Positions 23,201 through 35,505 of a stretch of DNA of 64,000 bases are shown one piece after another. Location: NCBI RefSeq assembly GCF_949987515.2, contig NC_082694.2, positions 70,306,080 to 70,370,079 on the forward strand, read 5' to 3'. The notes beneath the pieces were generated by a model. The model saw nothing but the letters and a program-made list of their open reading frames with translations. It did no database searches and had not been told where the DNA came from. Position 1 is the stretch's first letter; each line of letters opens with the position of its first letter. The translations under genes and the position numbers were made by a program. The stretch comes from Delphinus delphis (taxonomy: Eukaryota; Chordata; Mammalia; Artiodactyla; Delphinidae).

Positions 23201-25672
23201 AAAATGAAGTGATTGGCTCCTGGCTGAGAAGGATTGAGGTACTAGTCCCTTTAAGAAGTTAGATGATAAGATTGAAAATCATTTACCCAAAATATGGAAT
23301 TTTGAATGAATGAATTAGAAACGTACAGTATTCTTAGAATATTATAACATTTAAATTAAATACTGTTTTATAACTGTAAAGCATATCAGCATTTTAGAAA
23401 AAAGGGTCCTTGAATTTTCCCCCTCATAATAGCTTATGACTTCGTGTATTCCTTTTTTTTTTTTTTCGGATACCTAAACGAACTCCTTTTAAAGATAGAG
23501 TTTCCCATGGGAGTCATAGGGAAGATATGGATTTTGTTGTTTCAGGTGAAAGGAACATTTTGAAGTGTTCTAAAAGGAGCTTAGTTCTGTTTAGAACAGA
23601 TAAGGAGATGTGAAAAGGGTTGAAGTAGCCCCTAGGAAGAAGAAAAGATAGAAAGATTTTAAAAGAAAGAAGAATTTGGGACTTGTAGGTTGTAGCAGTT
23701 ATTGGTAATTTAGATAGATAGATGCTCTAACTACAGTATTTGGTCATTCCTAAAGAAAAAGACTTTAGTTTCTGTACTGTTTGCCAGTAAATAGTTATTT
23801 CAGAAAATTAAAAATGGTTTTTAAACAATTTGTTGTGACATCTCACTTCCTTGTTCAATTTTCCATGTCTGAAATATAGCCTAATTGTTCTTTCTCTTAA
23901 CTTACATAGTAATGATAACTTAGCAGTAGTTTCCTAGGGTTGAGCTCTTCGACACAGAATTGCTAGTTCCAAATGTGAAGTACTGTTAGAACCTTTTGAA
24001 AAAATTCTGTAAGCTTTTAATCATTTGTTTTTACGTAGACAGTTTCCTTTTTAAAAAGTCAGTATTGTTGACTGAATAGAGAGTTTTTTCGAGTTTACTT
24101 GGTTGAAAAACCCCCATTCACATTATAGCTGATGTGTTATTGAGTCTAGATCATGCTATACATTTATGTGAATCTAAATATTGAAGGAATAGTTATTTTT
24201 GTTTCCCTCTCAAGATACTACAAATGAAATCAAGGGTTCAGAGAGACAGATGTATCCACTTCATACAGTTTGTGTACTTCAGTTTCTTTCTAAGGGAAAT
24301 TATTCAGGGTTTTATTTTATCTTGAATCAATGTAACTGGTACAGTAAATGGCTGTCATTAGCCATCAGTGTTTAAAATAGCCTTTCAAAAACTTAAGATG
24401 TTTCCTTTTTGTCTGATGATGATGTCTTAAGATATTTACAGTTTACAGGAAAACTATCTCAGTGCCTCCCTTTATTCCTGTTTTCTCCTGATTTGAGTCC
24501 ATACTTCTTCCTGTGATTACAAACTATCCCATCGGTCATGAATACAAACCCCAGAGGTAATTCAAACTCCAGCCTCCTGAATATACTTACACAGCTTCAT
24601 GGAGCTGTTTCTGGACTTTGGGGCATTCTTTTTTTAATCTTTTAAAATTAAGTTTGTAAAAGATCTCTGCATCTTTGAGCTATATTCTGTAGTTCTCAGG
24701 GTCCAATCAGCAGACAGAAGCTACATGGTTTGAACAGGGAAGTTATTAACTGGTTAATTTATTAACTGGAAGTTAATAACTGGTAACCAAGAGTTAACTA
24801 TTGAAAGGTAAAGATAACACAGAAGAATACAGTAATAACAGATATGGGAAGCAGCTGCTACCTGTAGGGCTGAGGCAGCATGCCCCAGGAAGGAATAACT
24901 TTCAAGGAGGCCCCTCCATGTCCGTAGGGGTTGTGATTCAGCTCTCCCTGGAGAAGGTGGGGCTCTGGTCCAGTGGATGACAAAGTTCACTGGTGCCATA
25001 GCCGGGGGTGGCACATAGAAAACTGCCTTCTGGGTAGTAGAAGAACTTGCTGGAAAGCCTCCTGCTGGCTTCTCAACTGGGGAGCCAGCTGAGGCAGCAG
25101 CAGAATTTTCTGGGAAGGCACCCACAGGCATTCTGCTGAACATTGCTGAAGGGTGAGCACCATTGAGTGTCCCTCACATTGCTGGGTGCTGCAAGCCATG
25201 AGAGCAAGCAGGCAAAAGCACACTAAAACTGGAAAGAAAAGACCCCCTTTTTTCTTTCTGCAGTGTTCTCCCAGCACTATACTGACAAAACTAACAGTGA
25301 GCCAGCTGGCAAAGGAGAAATGTTTATAGAATCCAACTCCATTGTCACAGAGAAGGGCAAAGAAGGTTGGATTTGGAGCTAAAAGTCAATAAATCGGTAA
25401 CTGGCACAGAAGCCTTCAGTAGTTTTTCCATAGAATAACTGAGGTCATTGACTGGTCCCGTGTACCACTTTTGTTTACTTGATTTCTTTCCATCTGCTCC
25501 CCAGCTAAACTGATGCAGTGCTGTTGCGTGTATAGGATCTGAGATTTCTTATCTTTACTCAGGACATTAAGCCAGCATTTATCTTCCTCTCTTTATGAAA
25601 AAATCTTGACAATCTTTTAATCAACTCAGTTATTACCTCCACAAAGCTGATGGCCTTTTCCTCTGCATTTTA

Positions 25673-25898
25673 TTTTTTTTATTTTTTATTTTATTTTACT
25701 TTTTTTGCGGTCTGCGGGCCTCTCACTGTTGTGGCCTCTCCCTTTGCGGAGCATAGGCTCCGGACGCGCAGGCTCAGCGGCCATGGCTCACGGGCCCAGC
25801 TGGTCCGCAGCATGTGGGATCTTCCCGGACCGGGACACGAACCCGTGTCGCCTGCCTTGGCAGGCGGACTCTCAACCACTGCGCCACCGGGGAAGCCC
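25673..25898 (-). mobile_element. CHR-2 SINE, antisense
   Basis: Perfect 14-bp duplication TCCTCTGCATTTTA at 25659-25672 and 25899-25912. The tail on the minus strand is (AAAAT)n. Confidence 0.96.
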
Positions 25899-26943
25899 TC
25901 CTCTGCATTTTAACATATCTTCCCCCTCTCAATATTTTTCTTTTTTTTTTTAAAATATTTTTCTTTTTTAAAGGAGAATTATCACCTTATATTTTAATAT
26001 TATCCTCACTTCTCTTACTAGATTAATTTTTTATTAAGATTTATGATCAGTTTCCATCAGAAGAATAGGCTCTCAATACCAGAGACAAATGGGACTTCAC
26101 TATTTTAATTATTTTATTCATAGAATTACAGAGAAAATAGACGAGAAATATAGTTATGCTTTTAAATGGAAAATTCACGTTCTTTATACTTAAGGTTTAA
26201 AAAATTGAGTGATAAATTTGTACATGGGAGAAAGTAAAAAAACGTAAGAACTGAGGTGACTTTAGAGATTATCTGATTCCAACGTATAATTTTGGATAGA
26301 ATGAGGCCCCAAAAGCCAATGTCTCCAAATTGGAATTTGCTTTTTCTTGAAATCCTCTCCTATTATTGTTTTGTTCTGGGTTAAGCTAAAATTGTATTAT
26401 TCTAAACTTAGAATATATGTAACAAATACATAAATTATGAAACATAATAGTAAAAACACTTGTGAAATGTCCTTATCACCAAATATCATTGGAGTTGCCT
26501 CTGTGCTTCTACACTATCCCATTCACTTCTCTTATTTTGCTGTTATGAACTCCCAGTACTATGTTGAGATAGAATGGTGAGCACACACTTCTTTGCCTGC
26601 TTGTTCATAAGGGGAAAGCATTCCCTCTTCTGTATTCTGGAAGATATTTTGTAAAATTGGTGTTAGTTCTTTAAATGTTTGGTGGAATTCTCAATTGAAG
26701 ACCATCTGGACTTGGAGGTTTCTTTTTCAGGAGATTTTAAGTAACAAATTTGATTTCTTTAATGGTTATAGGACTATGCAAATTATTTGTTTCTTATTAG
26801 TTGAGTTTTGGTAGTTTGTTGTTTCTGAAGCATCTGTCCATTTCTTCTAAGTTGTCAAATTAATTTGTGTAAAATTGTTTGCACTGTTCCCTCACTGTCT
26901 TTTTTATGGTTGCAGAATATATAGTGACATCTCTGTTTTGTTC

Positions 26944-27035
26944 TTTTGGTTTTTTGGGGGGTGAGGGTGGGGCTGTGCCACATGGCATGTGGGATCTTAG
27001 TTCCCAACCAGGGATGGAACCGCCAGCAAAGTCCC
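26944..27035 (-). mobile_element. Truncated CHR-type SINE, antisense, inside L1
   Basis: 'ggcatgtgggatcttagttcccaaccagggatggaacc' is the reversed tRNA-like half. Perfect duplication CTGTTTTGTTC at 26933-26943 and 27036-27046. Confidence 0.88.
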
Positions 27036-27599
27036 CTGTTTTGTTCCTGATATTGGTAATTTTTATTTTCTCTCCTGTCTTTGTCAGTCTTGCTAGAGAT
27101 TTGTTAATTTTATTGTTTTTTTTTCAAAAAGAGACCAGAATTTTGTTTCACTGCTTTTTTTCTATTGTTTTTGTCTTTTTTTTTTTTTAATCATTTTATG
27201 ATTCAGGTTATGGTCTATCTTGGTGCATTAAATATTCCATACATGCTTGAAAAGCATGTGTATATGTTTTCTTCTGGGGTAGAGTGTTCTGTAAATGTAA
27301 GGTCATTTTGGTTAATAGGGTGTTCAGATGGTCTATATCCTTACTGATTTTGTCTACTTGTTTTATTGATAATTGAAAGAAGGGTGTTGAAGTCTCCAGG
27401 TATAATTGTGCATTTGTTTATTTCTCTTTTCTGTTACTTCTGTTTTTGCTTCAGGTATTTTACATATTTGTTGTTAGGTACATATACATTAAGGGCATTG
27501 TTTTCTTAGTCAATTGACCCTGTTTTCATTCTGTAATTACCCTCTTTATCCCTGATAATAGTCTTTGTTTTGAAGTTTATTTGGATACTAATAGAATAC

Positions 27600-27732
27600 C
27601 ATTTTTTTCCATTTTGGTGGTGAGGCACTAGGCTTGTAGGATTAAGGATCTTAGTTCCCCGACCAGGGATTGAACCCAGGCCCTTGGCAGTGAAAGCACG
27701 GGGTCCTAACCACTGGGCCACCAGGGAATTTC
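27600..27732 (-). mobile_element. Short CHR-type SINE, antisense, inside L1
   Basis: 133 bp with 'ggatcttagttccccgaccagggattgaacccagg' and ending 'ccaccagggaatttc'. Perfect 12-bp duplication CTAATAGAATAC at 27588-27599 and 27733-27744. Confidence 0.9.
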
Positions 27733-27809
27733 CTAATAGAATACTTTTGATTAGTGTTTGTGTGATATTTATTTTTTCCATTTTAATTTATCTGTATTTT
27801 TATTTTTAT

Positions 27810-28133
27810 TTTTTAAAATAAATATTTATTTTTGGCTGCATTGGGTCTTTGTTGCTGTGCGTGGGCTTTCTCTAGTTGTGGTTAGCAGGGGCTACTCTTC
27901 ATTGCGGTGCACGGGCTTCTCATTGCGGTGGCTTCTCTTGTTGTGGAGCACGGACTCTAGGCACACTAGCTTCAGTAGTTGTGGCTCCCGGGCTCTAGAG
28001 AGCCGGCTCAGTAGTTGTGGCGCACAGGCTTAGTTGCTCCGTGGCATGTGGGATCTTCCTGGACCAGGACTCGAACCCGTGTCCCCTGCATTGGCAGGCA
28101 GATTCTTAACCACTGCGCCACCAAGGAAACCCT
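27810..28133 (-). mobile_element. CHR-1 SINE, antisense, inside L1
   Basis: Full CHR-1 structure from '…ggctgcattgggtctttgttgctgtgcg' to 'ccaccaaggaaacccta'. I could not find a clear target duplication, so the ends are approximate. Confidence 0.92.
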
Positions 28134-29212
28134 ACTGCCTTCTTTTGAACTGAGTATTTTGCACTGTATTTTATTTATTGACTTTCTGTCACTCTCTTTG
28201 TGTGTGCGTGTGTTTAAAGTGGGTGTTCTAGAGATTATAATACATATCCAATCTTTCACAGAATTCTTGGGATTGATATTTTACCATCTTAAATAAAGTG
28301 TAGATGCCTTACAACCATTTAGGTCCCTTTATCCATCCTGTATATGTTATAGTTGTCATATGTGTTCCATCTCATACATGGAATTACCCACCATACAATA
28401 TTAGTTTTGCTTTCAGGCCATAAATAGTTGAAAGACTATTTTTACCCAGATGTTTACCGTTTCTTTTGCTCTTCCTTCTTCCCTTAAGTTCCACATTTCC
28501 CTCTAGTATCATTTCTCTTTAGCCTGCAGAACTTTCCTTTTAGTATTTCTTTAAGAGCAGTTCTGTGCTGGTGATGAATTCTCTTAGTTTTCCTTCATCT
28601 GAGTATGTCTTTTTTGGCCTTCATTTTGAAGAATTTTTTTGTTGGATATAGAATTCGGTATTGATAGTTCTTGTCTTTCAGTACTTTAAAAATGTTGCTC
28701 CACTGCCTTCTGGCCTCCATGGTTTTTGATGAGAAATACATGCTGTTTGAATCATTGCTCTCCTCTAAGCAGTACATGGTTTTCTCTGGTTGCTTTCAAG
28801 ATAATTTCTTTTCGCTTAGCTTTCAGCAGTTTGATTTTTAATGTGTCTAGGTGTGGGTTTCTTTGTGTTTAGATCTGTTTAGCATTCACTGAGCTTCTTG
28901 AATCTGTAGCTTTATGTCTTTTGCCAAATTTGGCAAGTTTTCAGCCATTCTTCAGATGTTTTTTCTTCACCACATTCTTTCTCTTCTTCCAGTGTCGGGA
29001 TTACCTCTGGGTATTTTACCACAGTTCCCTGAGTCTCTGCTCATTTTTTCCCAACCTTTTTTGTCTGTATTTCAGATTGGATCACTTCTGTTGCTCTCTT
29101 GTCACATCACCTGACACTTTTCTCTATCTTCTGCATTCAGCTGTTGAGCCCATCCAGTGAGATTTTTTCAAATTTCTGATGTTATGTCTTTTAATTCCAA
29201 AATTTCTGGGTT

Positions 29213-29438
29213 GTTTGTTTGTTTGTTTTTGTTTTTTTGTTTGTTTGTGGTACGCGGGCCTCTCACTGTTGTGGCCTCTCCCATTGTGAAGCACAGGCTC
29301 CGGAGTCACAGGCTCAGTGGCCATGGCTTACGGGCCCAGCCGCTCCACGGCATGTGGGATCTTCCCGGATCGGGGCACGAACCCGCGTCCCCCGCATCGG
29401 CAGGCGGGCTCTGAACCACTGTGCCACTAGGGAAGCCC
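29213..29438 (-). mobile_element. CHR-2 SINE, antisense, inside L1
   Basis: The body is at 29248-29438 with a (TTTG)n-rich tail (29213-29247). A possible weak duplication CTGGG(G)TT flanks it. Confidence 0.92.
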
Positions 29439-30814
29439 TGGGGTTTTTTTAATAGTTTCTATTTCTCTGCTGAAAACCTGTCTTCGCATTAATTTCAAGT
29501 TCATTTATCCTAACCTCATGGGTATAGTAATAATGAATGCTTTAAAGTTTTAGTCTGATAAGTCCAACATCTGGGTAATCTCAGGATTGGCAGCTGTTGA
29601 TTGTCTTTTCCCTTGAGAATTTGTCACATTTTCCTGGATCTTTGCTTATTGAGAAATTTAAGGTAGTATTCTGGACGTTTTGAATATTATGTTGTTTTAT
29701 GCTCTGTTTTTCTGTTAAAAACTTCTGGAGAATGGTGATTTCTTTGTTTTTTTAAAGTACGTAGCCCAGCTATTCTGACTATTCTGTTACCTTTTGTAAG
29801 TTTCAGTTTGATAATCAGTTCAGTTTTCAAAGCCTTTGCTCTGCTGTTCTGCATCTGTTCCATGCATGTGCCACTCAGGGTGAGTCTGAGATGTGAGTAG
29901 TGATTCAGTTCTTAAAGCCTTTGCTGTGTTAATTGGGAATGTCCTAAGTATACACAGCTCAGGGGTGAGCCCAGGCCTCATGTGGAAATTAGGGGACTCC
30001 CTTGTCTGGTTCTTTTCTCTCAGGAATTCCACGCCTCCCCCCACTCCCCAATTCTTAGAATTTTATCTGTCCCCTACAGTAGTACATCTCCTCAACTAGG
30101 ACCTGTTTTTTAGGCAAAGTGTTGAGAAATAAACCCCAGAAAATTCACTCTGTGAGAGTTTAGCCAACTGAAGTTAGAGGGTATAGTCCACATGACTGCC
30201 CTCACTTATTATACCAACTGCATAGTTCACGGGTTTCTAAGACTACTCTCAAGGCTTGATAATTTGCTAGAGGAACTTGTATAACTCACTGAAAACAAAC
30301 ACTTGGTTTTGGGAAGGTTACAGATTAAGATTCGTCAAGGGAAGAGACACATAAGGTAGAGTCAAATCTAGTACCCAACACAGAGCTTCCAGTCATCCTC
30401 TCCCCGTGACTTAGGACAGTGTTAATTGTCAACATCAGTGTGTGACAATAAGCACAGAGTATTGCCCCCAAGGAAGCTTACTTGAGCCTTGATGTCTAGA
30501 GTTTCTATTGGGGGTCCATCGCATTATTCAGTTTTCAGTGTCTAGCCCCTCTAGTGGTCAACCGATACCATGTGACCCAAGCCCCCACCCTAAATCACAT
30601 TATTGGTATGTCTCAAAGCCCCCACTCCTAATTACAGTGTTACTATCTGGCTGGCCCAAGGCCTTCATAGGGCCTAGCAGTTATCTCTTGGAAGCCAAGG
30701 GCAAGGCCAGCCTTCTCTATGGGTATGGGTAAATTCTATTCTATATATTCTCATATGAGTTAGGTTTTGACTTCCCAATGTGCCAGCTTTCTTAATTTTC
30801 AGTGTTTTAAGTAG

Positions 30815-31350
30815 TTGCTTTTAAAAAATTGACGTGTAAGTCACATACCATGGAAGTCACCATTTTAAAAACATACAGCTCAGTGGGTTTTTTGTTTGTT
30901 TGTTAAGTATATTCACCCAAAACATTTTCATCACCCTGAAAAGAAACCCTGTACTGATTAGCCACTCCCCTTCTTTGTCCCCTGCAATTCTCCCCGTGCC
31001 TCAGCCATAGGCAATCACTAACATACTTTCTGTCTCCATGGATTTGCCAATTCTGGATATTTCGTGTTATGAAATCATACACTATTGGGTCTTCTGTGAC
31101 TGGCTTCTTTCGTTTGTTATAATGATTTGAAGGATCATTCATGTGGTAGCATTTATCAGTACTTCATTCCTTCATTGTGGAATAATATTCCATTGTATAC
31201 ATATGCCACATTTTGTTTACCCATTCATCCATTGATGGACATTTGGTTATTTTCACTTTTTGGCTATGATGAATTATGTTACTGTGAACATTCATGTATA
31301 AGTTTTTGTGTGGGAAGTTGCTTTTTACATTTTTGTCCACAGTCTTTTGT
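30815..31350 (-). mobile_element. Old L1 3' UTR/3' end, antisense
   Basis: 'acgtgtaagtcacataccatggaagtcacc', 'ctgtctccatggatttgccaattctgg', 'attccattgtatacatatgccac' and 'ccattcatccattgatggacatttgg' is the reversed tail of an old mammalian L1. Confidence 0.8.
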
Positions 31351-31360
31351 TGTAACTAGC

Positions 31361-31434
31361 CAGAGAGAGAGAGACAGAGAGACAGATACAGGCAGACAGG
31401 CAGACAGACATGGGCAGGCAGGAAGGCTGGCTGG
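31361..31434 (+). repeat. Purine-rich GA/GACA/GGCA low-complexity tract
   Basis: (GA)n passes into GACAGA, GGCAGACA and GGCTGGCT units, a compound simple repeat directly following the L1 tail. Confidence 0.75.
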
Positions 31435-31943
31435 CTATTGTGGGCCTGCTTTGTCTTCACCAGCACCAGAAATTCCGGTCAATTTTAAATCATGAAATCG
31501 GACTGAGCTTTAAATTCATGGAATCTTCCATGATTAACCACAAATTTCAAGTCAGAATCATGGTATTTTTCTTTGGCTTAGAATAGAATTCTAGATTTTG
31601 GTGTAGCCTTTGTTTTCCAGTCATTTTTAAATTGCAATAAGGGGGGTGGTATCACAGACAGTCTGGTGTAGGCCATTTAACACAGCTGTTTTATGACTAG
31701 GTGTTTGGAACCTCAGTGTTGACTAGTTCCGTAATTGGAGCCTGTTTTTCCTACCAAATAAGTAAGTGGATGTGAATAGTACACAATAAACCAGTATGAA
31801 TCCATTGGCATGGTTAAATGTTTAAGCATTGCTCTGTCCAAATGTGTAGTCAGTCCTCAAATGGAAATAAACCTACCCCAAACACTTACATCTGATAATT
31901 ACTTTATATCTGATAATTACAAGATGATATGTAGTCTGACATT

Positions 31944-32154
31944 ATTTTATTTTATTTTTTTTTGCGGTATGCGGGCCTCCCACTGTTGTGGCCTCTCCCG
32001 TTGCGGAGCACAGGCTCCGGACGCGCAGGCTCAGCGGCCATGGCTCACGGGCCCAGCCGCTCCGCGGCATGTGGGATCTTCCCAGACCGGGGCACGAACC
32101 CGTGTCCCCTGCATCGGCAGGCGGACCCTCAACCACTGCGCCACCAGGAAGCCC
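31944..32154 (-). mobile_element. CHR-2 SINE, antisense
   Basis: Near-consensus body. Duplication CTGACATT at 31936-31943 and 32155-32162. It is stop-free in several frames and is the source of the 132-, 72- and 64-codon open frames here. Confidence 0.95.
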
Positions 32155-32209
32155 CTGACATTTTATATATATATATATGAAGAATGCACTGCAGCATTTA
32201 GGAGTTGAA

Positions 32210-32620
32210 GGGATTAAGGAGACGAATAAAGAGGATGTTATACTAGATTATGCAAGATGTAGTGGTTTGGATTAGGATGAAGAGAATAGACAGATTTGAG
32301 ATCATGTTTCAGGACTTGCTGATGGATTGGATATGAGAGGTGTAAGGAAGGAGGAAATAAAACATTATTTCTGGGCTGCCTGATTGTACAGCTGCCATTT
32401 ACCATAGAGAGGAAGAACAGAGGAATAAACTGGGAAAGTGAAGAGGGTTGATTAGTAAAGAATTCGTTGAGTATATTTTGTAGATTCAGAAAAAAAGGTT
32501 TGAACCTTATGAGAGGTGAGGGGACGTATTCAAGTGTGGGGACTGGTTTTGTTATACTTGTCAGGACAGCAGTTAAAAGGTAGTAATGATCTGGAGCTGT
32601 AGAGTAGGTATCTGTTTTCA
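32210..32620 (+). repeat. Ancient interspersed repeat, same unnamed family as 5090-5470
   Basis: 'aggacttgctgatggattggatatgagaggtgtaagg' and 'gaggaaataaaacattatttctgggctgcctg' match the 3' portion of this family. Confidence 0.45.
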
Positions 32621-33974
32621 GAGATTAATATTTAATACCTGTTTCGGATGTTGATGAATAAATAGTTCCAGGTATGTTATAGAATCTAAAAATACATTCT
32701 TTTCCTTCTGTGGTAATAAACTTTAACTTACGTTATAAGTCTAGGTTTGTAAGTTAGGTACTGAAGACAGTTTTTTTAATGTAAATTTTTACTTTTGGAA
32801 AATTCCAAACTAAAACAAAAGTATGTATCCTCCAGCATAAATTATAAATAGTCCTCTCACCCCAGACTGTTTTGGGGTGAGTTTCAGGTATTTTATTACC
32901 TCGGCATTCCAGTATGTATTTAACAGATAAGAACTAGAGAGACTATTTATGTACAGTTGGATATTCTGGTTTATTTTTAAAAACAGAGCAACTAAACATA
33001 CACGTTAAACATACATACTATTGATAAAACATACACAATAGTACATAGTACATAAATCAAGTGCTTATGTACACTTTGAGACCATTCCTGCTAATCCTTA
33101 AAACGTTATCACTTGTTACTACTTCTATCCTTAATCTGTTGTACAACAAGTTTTTCCTGCCAGTCAGCTGTGGCTGCCATTATTGTTTACAAATGTGCTT
33201 TTACAGCGTTAAGTTTAGGACTTCAAGCCTTCCTTCTGAAGTAACCATTGCTTTTAATAACTACCACCACGCCCCCCACCCCCCCAGAGTTCTTTTACCT
33301 GCTTTGCTTATTCTGTTGGCTGTATTATCTTGACTCTTTTTATATCAGCTAATAGAGAAAGAGTTTTTAGGAAAGAAGAAAATGGTATTCATTTCCTGAG
33401 ACCCAATTCTTTTACTCCTTTTTGTTTTTGTTTTTTTTGGTCTTGCCATTCATGAGTAGAAGAGGAAAGAGAAAGAAAAAAGATTCTGGGTGTTCGTGAA
33501 TTTATTATCCACAGATTGAGTATATTCTGAATTAGACCATTTATGAGTTGTCCCAAGGGTTTATGATACATAATAATTAGTAATTTTGGTGAGGCCCATA
33601 TGAATTTGAATCCTTTACACCATAAAATCGTGTGGGTGAATAAGTTGTGCAGCTAATAAATGAGTATAGCCAACTGCCTAGCTTTTAAATAAGGTTGAGC
33701 ATTACTTATTTGTCACCTCTGAAACAAGCCAGGAAGTATTTAAAAGCATTGGTTCTCTATGGGAAAAGACCTGGAAAGGAAGACTAAGTGCTACTTATAT
33801 AGTAGTATTGGCAGATTTGGGGACAAGCACATCACTTGGATGTGCATTCCTCACAAATGAAGCCTACCTAGTTCTATTACAACATTATGCCCCTGATTAA
33901 TTACACCCCCAAATGGGTAATCTCTTTTGCATTCCTCATCTTCTTCTCCCTCCTCAACCTCTTTTCCAAACCAG

Positions 33975-34150
33975 TCACAGAATGATATAGCTGGAAAAGA
34001 TAATTAGGATATTATAGTCGTATACCATTTTATTACTGAAGAATTAAGGCCCATAGAGATTGAGACTCGGCCAGGGTAGGACAAGTAGCTTAGTGAAACT
34101 AAAACTCAGGCTTATTACTCGCTTTTGTTCTTTTCTTCAGTATATACTGC
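33975..34150 (-). mobile_element. MIR fragment, antisense
   Basis: 'ccattttattactgaagaattaaggcccatagag', then 'gccagggtaggacaagtagcttag', follows the reversed MIR order with many changes. Confidence 0.5.
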
Positions 34151-35355
34151 CTCTACATCTATAGTTCTCCCTTCCCTTCTGACTAGTATATTTGCTCTAT
34201 TGTTTTTTAAATAAAATTGATACCATGTGCTAACATAGAACATTAGGTTAGTTGCTGTCTAACTGTAAATTGCTTTCTGGAAGAATTTGAAATAAAAACC
34301 CCAGCCATTATAGTAACTTGGCTTCTGAAAGGGCCAGTACATTTTTAAAGAACCTATCTTATTGGAACATTTAAATAGATCTTTATATTGTTGTCTTGCA
34401 GAGCTCAAAATCGTCATCTAGCAAGGAGTTTTTCTTATGTCTCAGTCTTGTATCCCAAGCAAACTCCTTTAGAGTTGGAATTGTAAAAATCTCTGGGAAC
34501 CATCTAGCTAAAATCATGCTCAATAAACATTTGCCAGATTAAAATTTTACCTCTTTGGAGGAGTCCCAGCTGCATCTGATTAGTATTAAATGCATTTACT
34601 TAGGAACAAAATAATCTCCCTCACATGGTATTTAAGTATGTTTTAGCTCACCTCCCACCAAAAACTAATCCAATTACCTAATTTTTTCCCTCCCTTCTTA
34701 TATAAAAGTATATAGCAAAGGAAGTAAAGTCAACGTTTTCTACTACTTTTCAGCAGAAATCATCGCCACAGAGCAGATCATTTGACTGTCTGCAAAACTG
34801 AATTGCCTTGAGGTGATTTCACTAGGAAGAGCTTAGTTTAAGAATAAAGAACATTATTAATTAAATTGATACCATATTTATCTAAGGTTGGCTGATACCT
34901 TTGAGTTCAGCCTGCATTTTCTTGACCTGCTAGTTGCAGTCTACTTTCAAGCCTGCAAACCTTGTAGGGATGTCAAAAGGATTAATTATGAAAAAACAAA
35001 CACAATATGCTTGGATATTAACAGAAAAGAGTATTCTTATCTATTGTTATTAAGCTTCATAATGAGTTCCATTATGGAACAAAGGGGAAGCTAATAAACC
35101 TTAGGGTCTATAGCTGATGGCTTTATGATGGCTCCTTGAAATTTGAAATGCATGGGAAGGATATTAAAGAGTGGGGAATATTCACTGGATCCACATTAAC
35201 TTTAAGCTGCTGTAATAGTTTTACTCTGCCACGTAATTGAGGTGCTGCAACTGTTATCTGAAATGGTTTAGACTATTGATGTATTTTAGACACTGATATT
35301 TGAGACTAACTTGTAAATTCTAAAGAAGAAATTAATGTTTTATGTAGCAAAGTGT

Positions 35356-35405
35356 TGGGGAGGGTACTAATTTGAAGAATTGTATGTTCTGGGAGGGGAG
35401 GGGAG
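35356..35405 (+). promoter_or_regulatory. G-run cluster upstream of the microexon (possible splicing enhancer)
   Basis: Runs GGGG, GGG, GGG, GGGG and GGGG occur within 50 bases, ending about 98 bases before the predicted 3-nt exon. Intronic G-runs are known binding sites for hnRNP H/F that can promote inclusion of short exons. That this cluster does so here is inference from position only. The last three runs are separated by single A residues, so a G-quadruplex is also possible. Confidence 0.35.
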
Positions 35406-35452
35406 AGTTTATTTTTTGGCTTTATTGTTGCTTTGTAAAGAAAAATTAAAAG

Positions 35453-35502
35453 CTCTTTTTTTTTTCCTTCTTTCATTTTCTTGGGGTGCATTCCAACTCC
35501 AG
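35453..35502 (+). promoter_or_regulatory. Polypyrimidine tract and 3' splice site of the microexon
   Basis: A nearly pure pyrimidine tract (35453-35480) precedes the acceptor CTCCAG. A branch-point-like TTCAT has its A at 35475, 27 bases before the end of the intron. A TGC at 35487-35489, 14 bases upstream of the exon, resembles the UGC element used by SRRM4/nSR100 at microexons. The tract is far stronger than at other AGAAGGT sites noticed in introns 2 and 3. The regulatory roles are inferred. Confidence 0.6.
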
Positions 35503-35505
35503 AAG
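35503..35505 (+). CDS. ASXL2: ASXL2 microexon 3 (AAG, 3 nt), predicted
   Basis: The three bases AAG sit between a strong acceptor (…AACTCCAG) and a consensus donor (GTAAGA). Exon 2 ends in ...ATC AG and exon 4 begins T GGA ACT. Direct joining gives Ile-Ser-Gly-Thr. Inserting AAG gives Ile-Arg-Ser-Gly-Thr, the KE(I/M)[10 protein letters not shown] form I recall for ASXL2 and ASXL1, and a 3-nt exon at this point is, to my memory, also annotated in ASXL1. The arginine lies in the HARE-HTH domain. CAGAAG is also a NAGNAG acceptor. Use of the second AG would leave a zero-length exon and omit the arginine. The site is seen; the splicing is inferred. Confidence 0.82.

Larger units (their letters stand above)
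26500..30780 (-). mobile_element. Long antisense L1 block (ORF2 and 5' region), broken by four CHR SINEs
   Basis: 26550-27780 matches antisense L1 ORF2 ('gagacagaatggtgagcac'-like, 'ttcttctaagttgtcaaatt', 'ttgaagtctccaggtataattgtg'). 28490-30780 matches the same old-L1 5' region as 16830-18690, including 'ctttgaaatctttgtctgataagtcc'-like words near 29540. Insertions at 26944, 27600, 27810 and 29213 split it. No intact ORF remains. Confidence 0.7.

Noticed and set aside
24947..24962. CCTGGAG|AAG|GTGGGG as a microexon candidate
   Set aside because: There is no pyrimidine tract before the AG, and it is purine-rich on both sides. The site at 35503 is far better.
24754..25277. 129- and 96-codon minus-strand frames with Ala/Pro/Ser-rich peptides
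   Set aside because: They overlap in different frames, have no known domain, and the segment has the texture of an old dispersed repeat.
31127..31495. 122-codon frame
   Set aside because: It is made of antisense L1 tail followed by a GA/GACA simple repeat.
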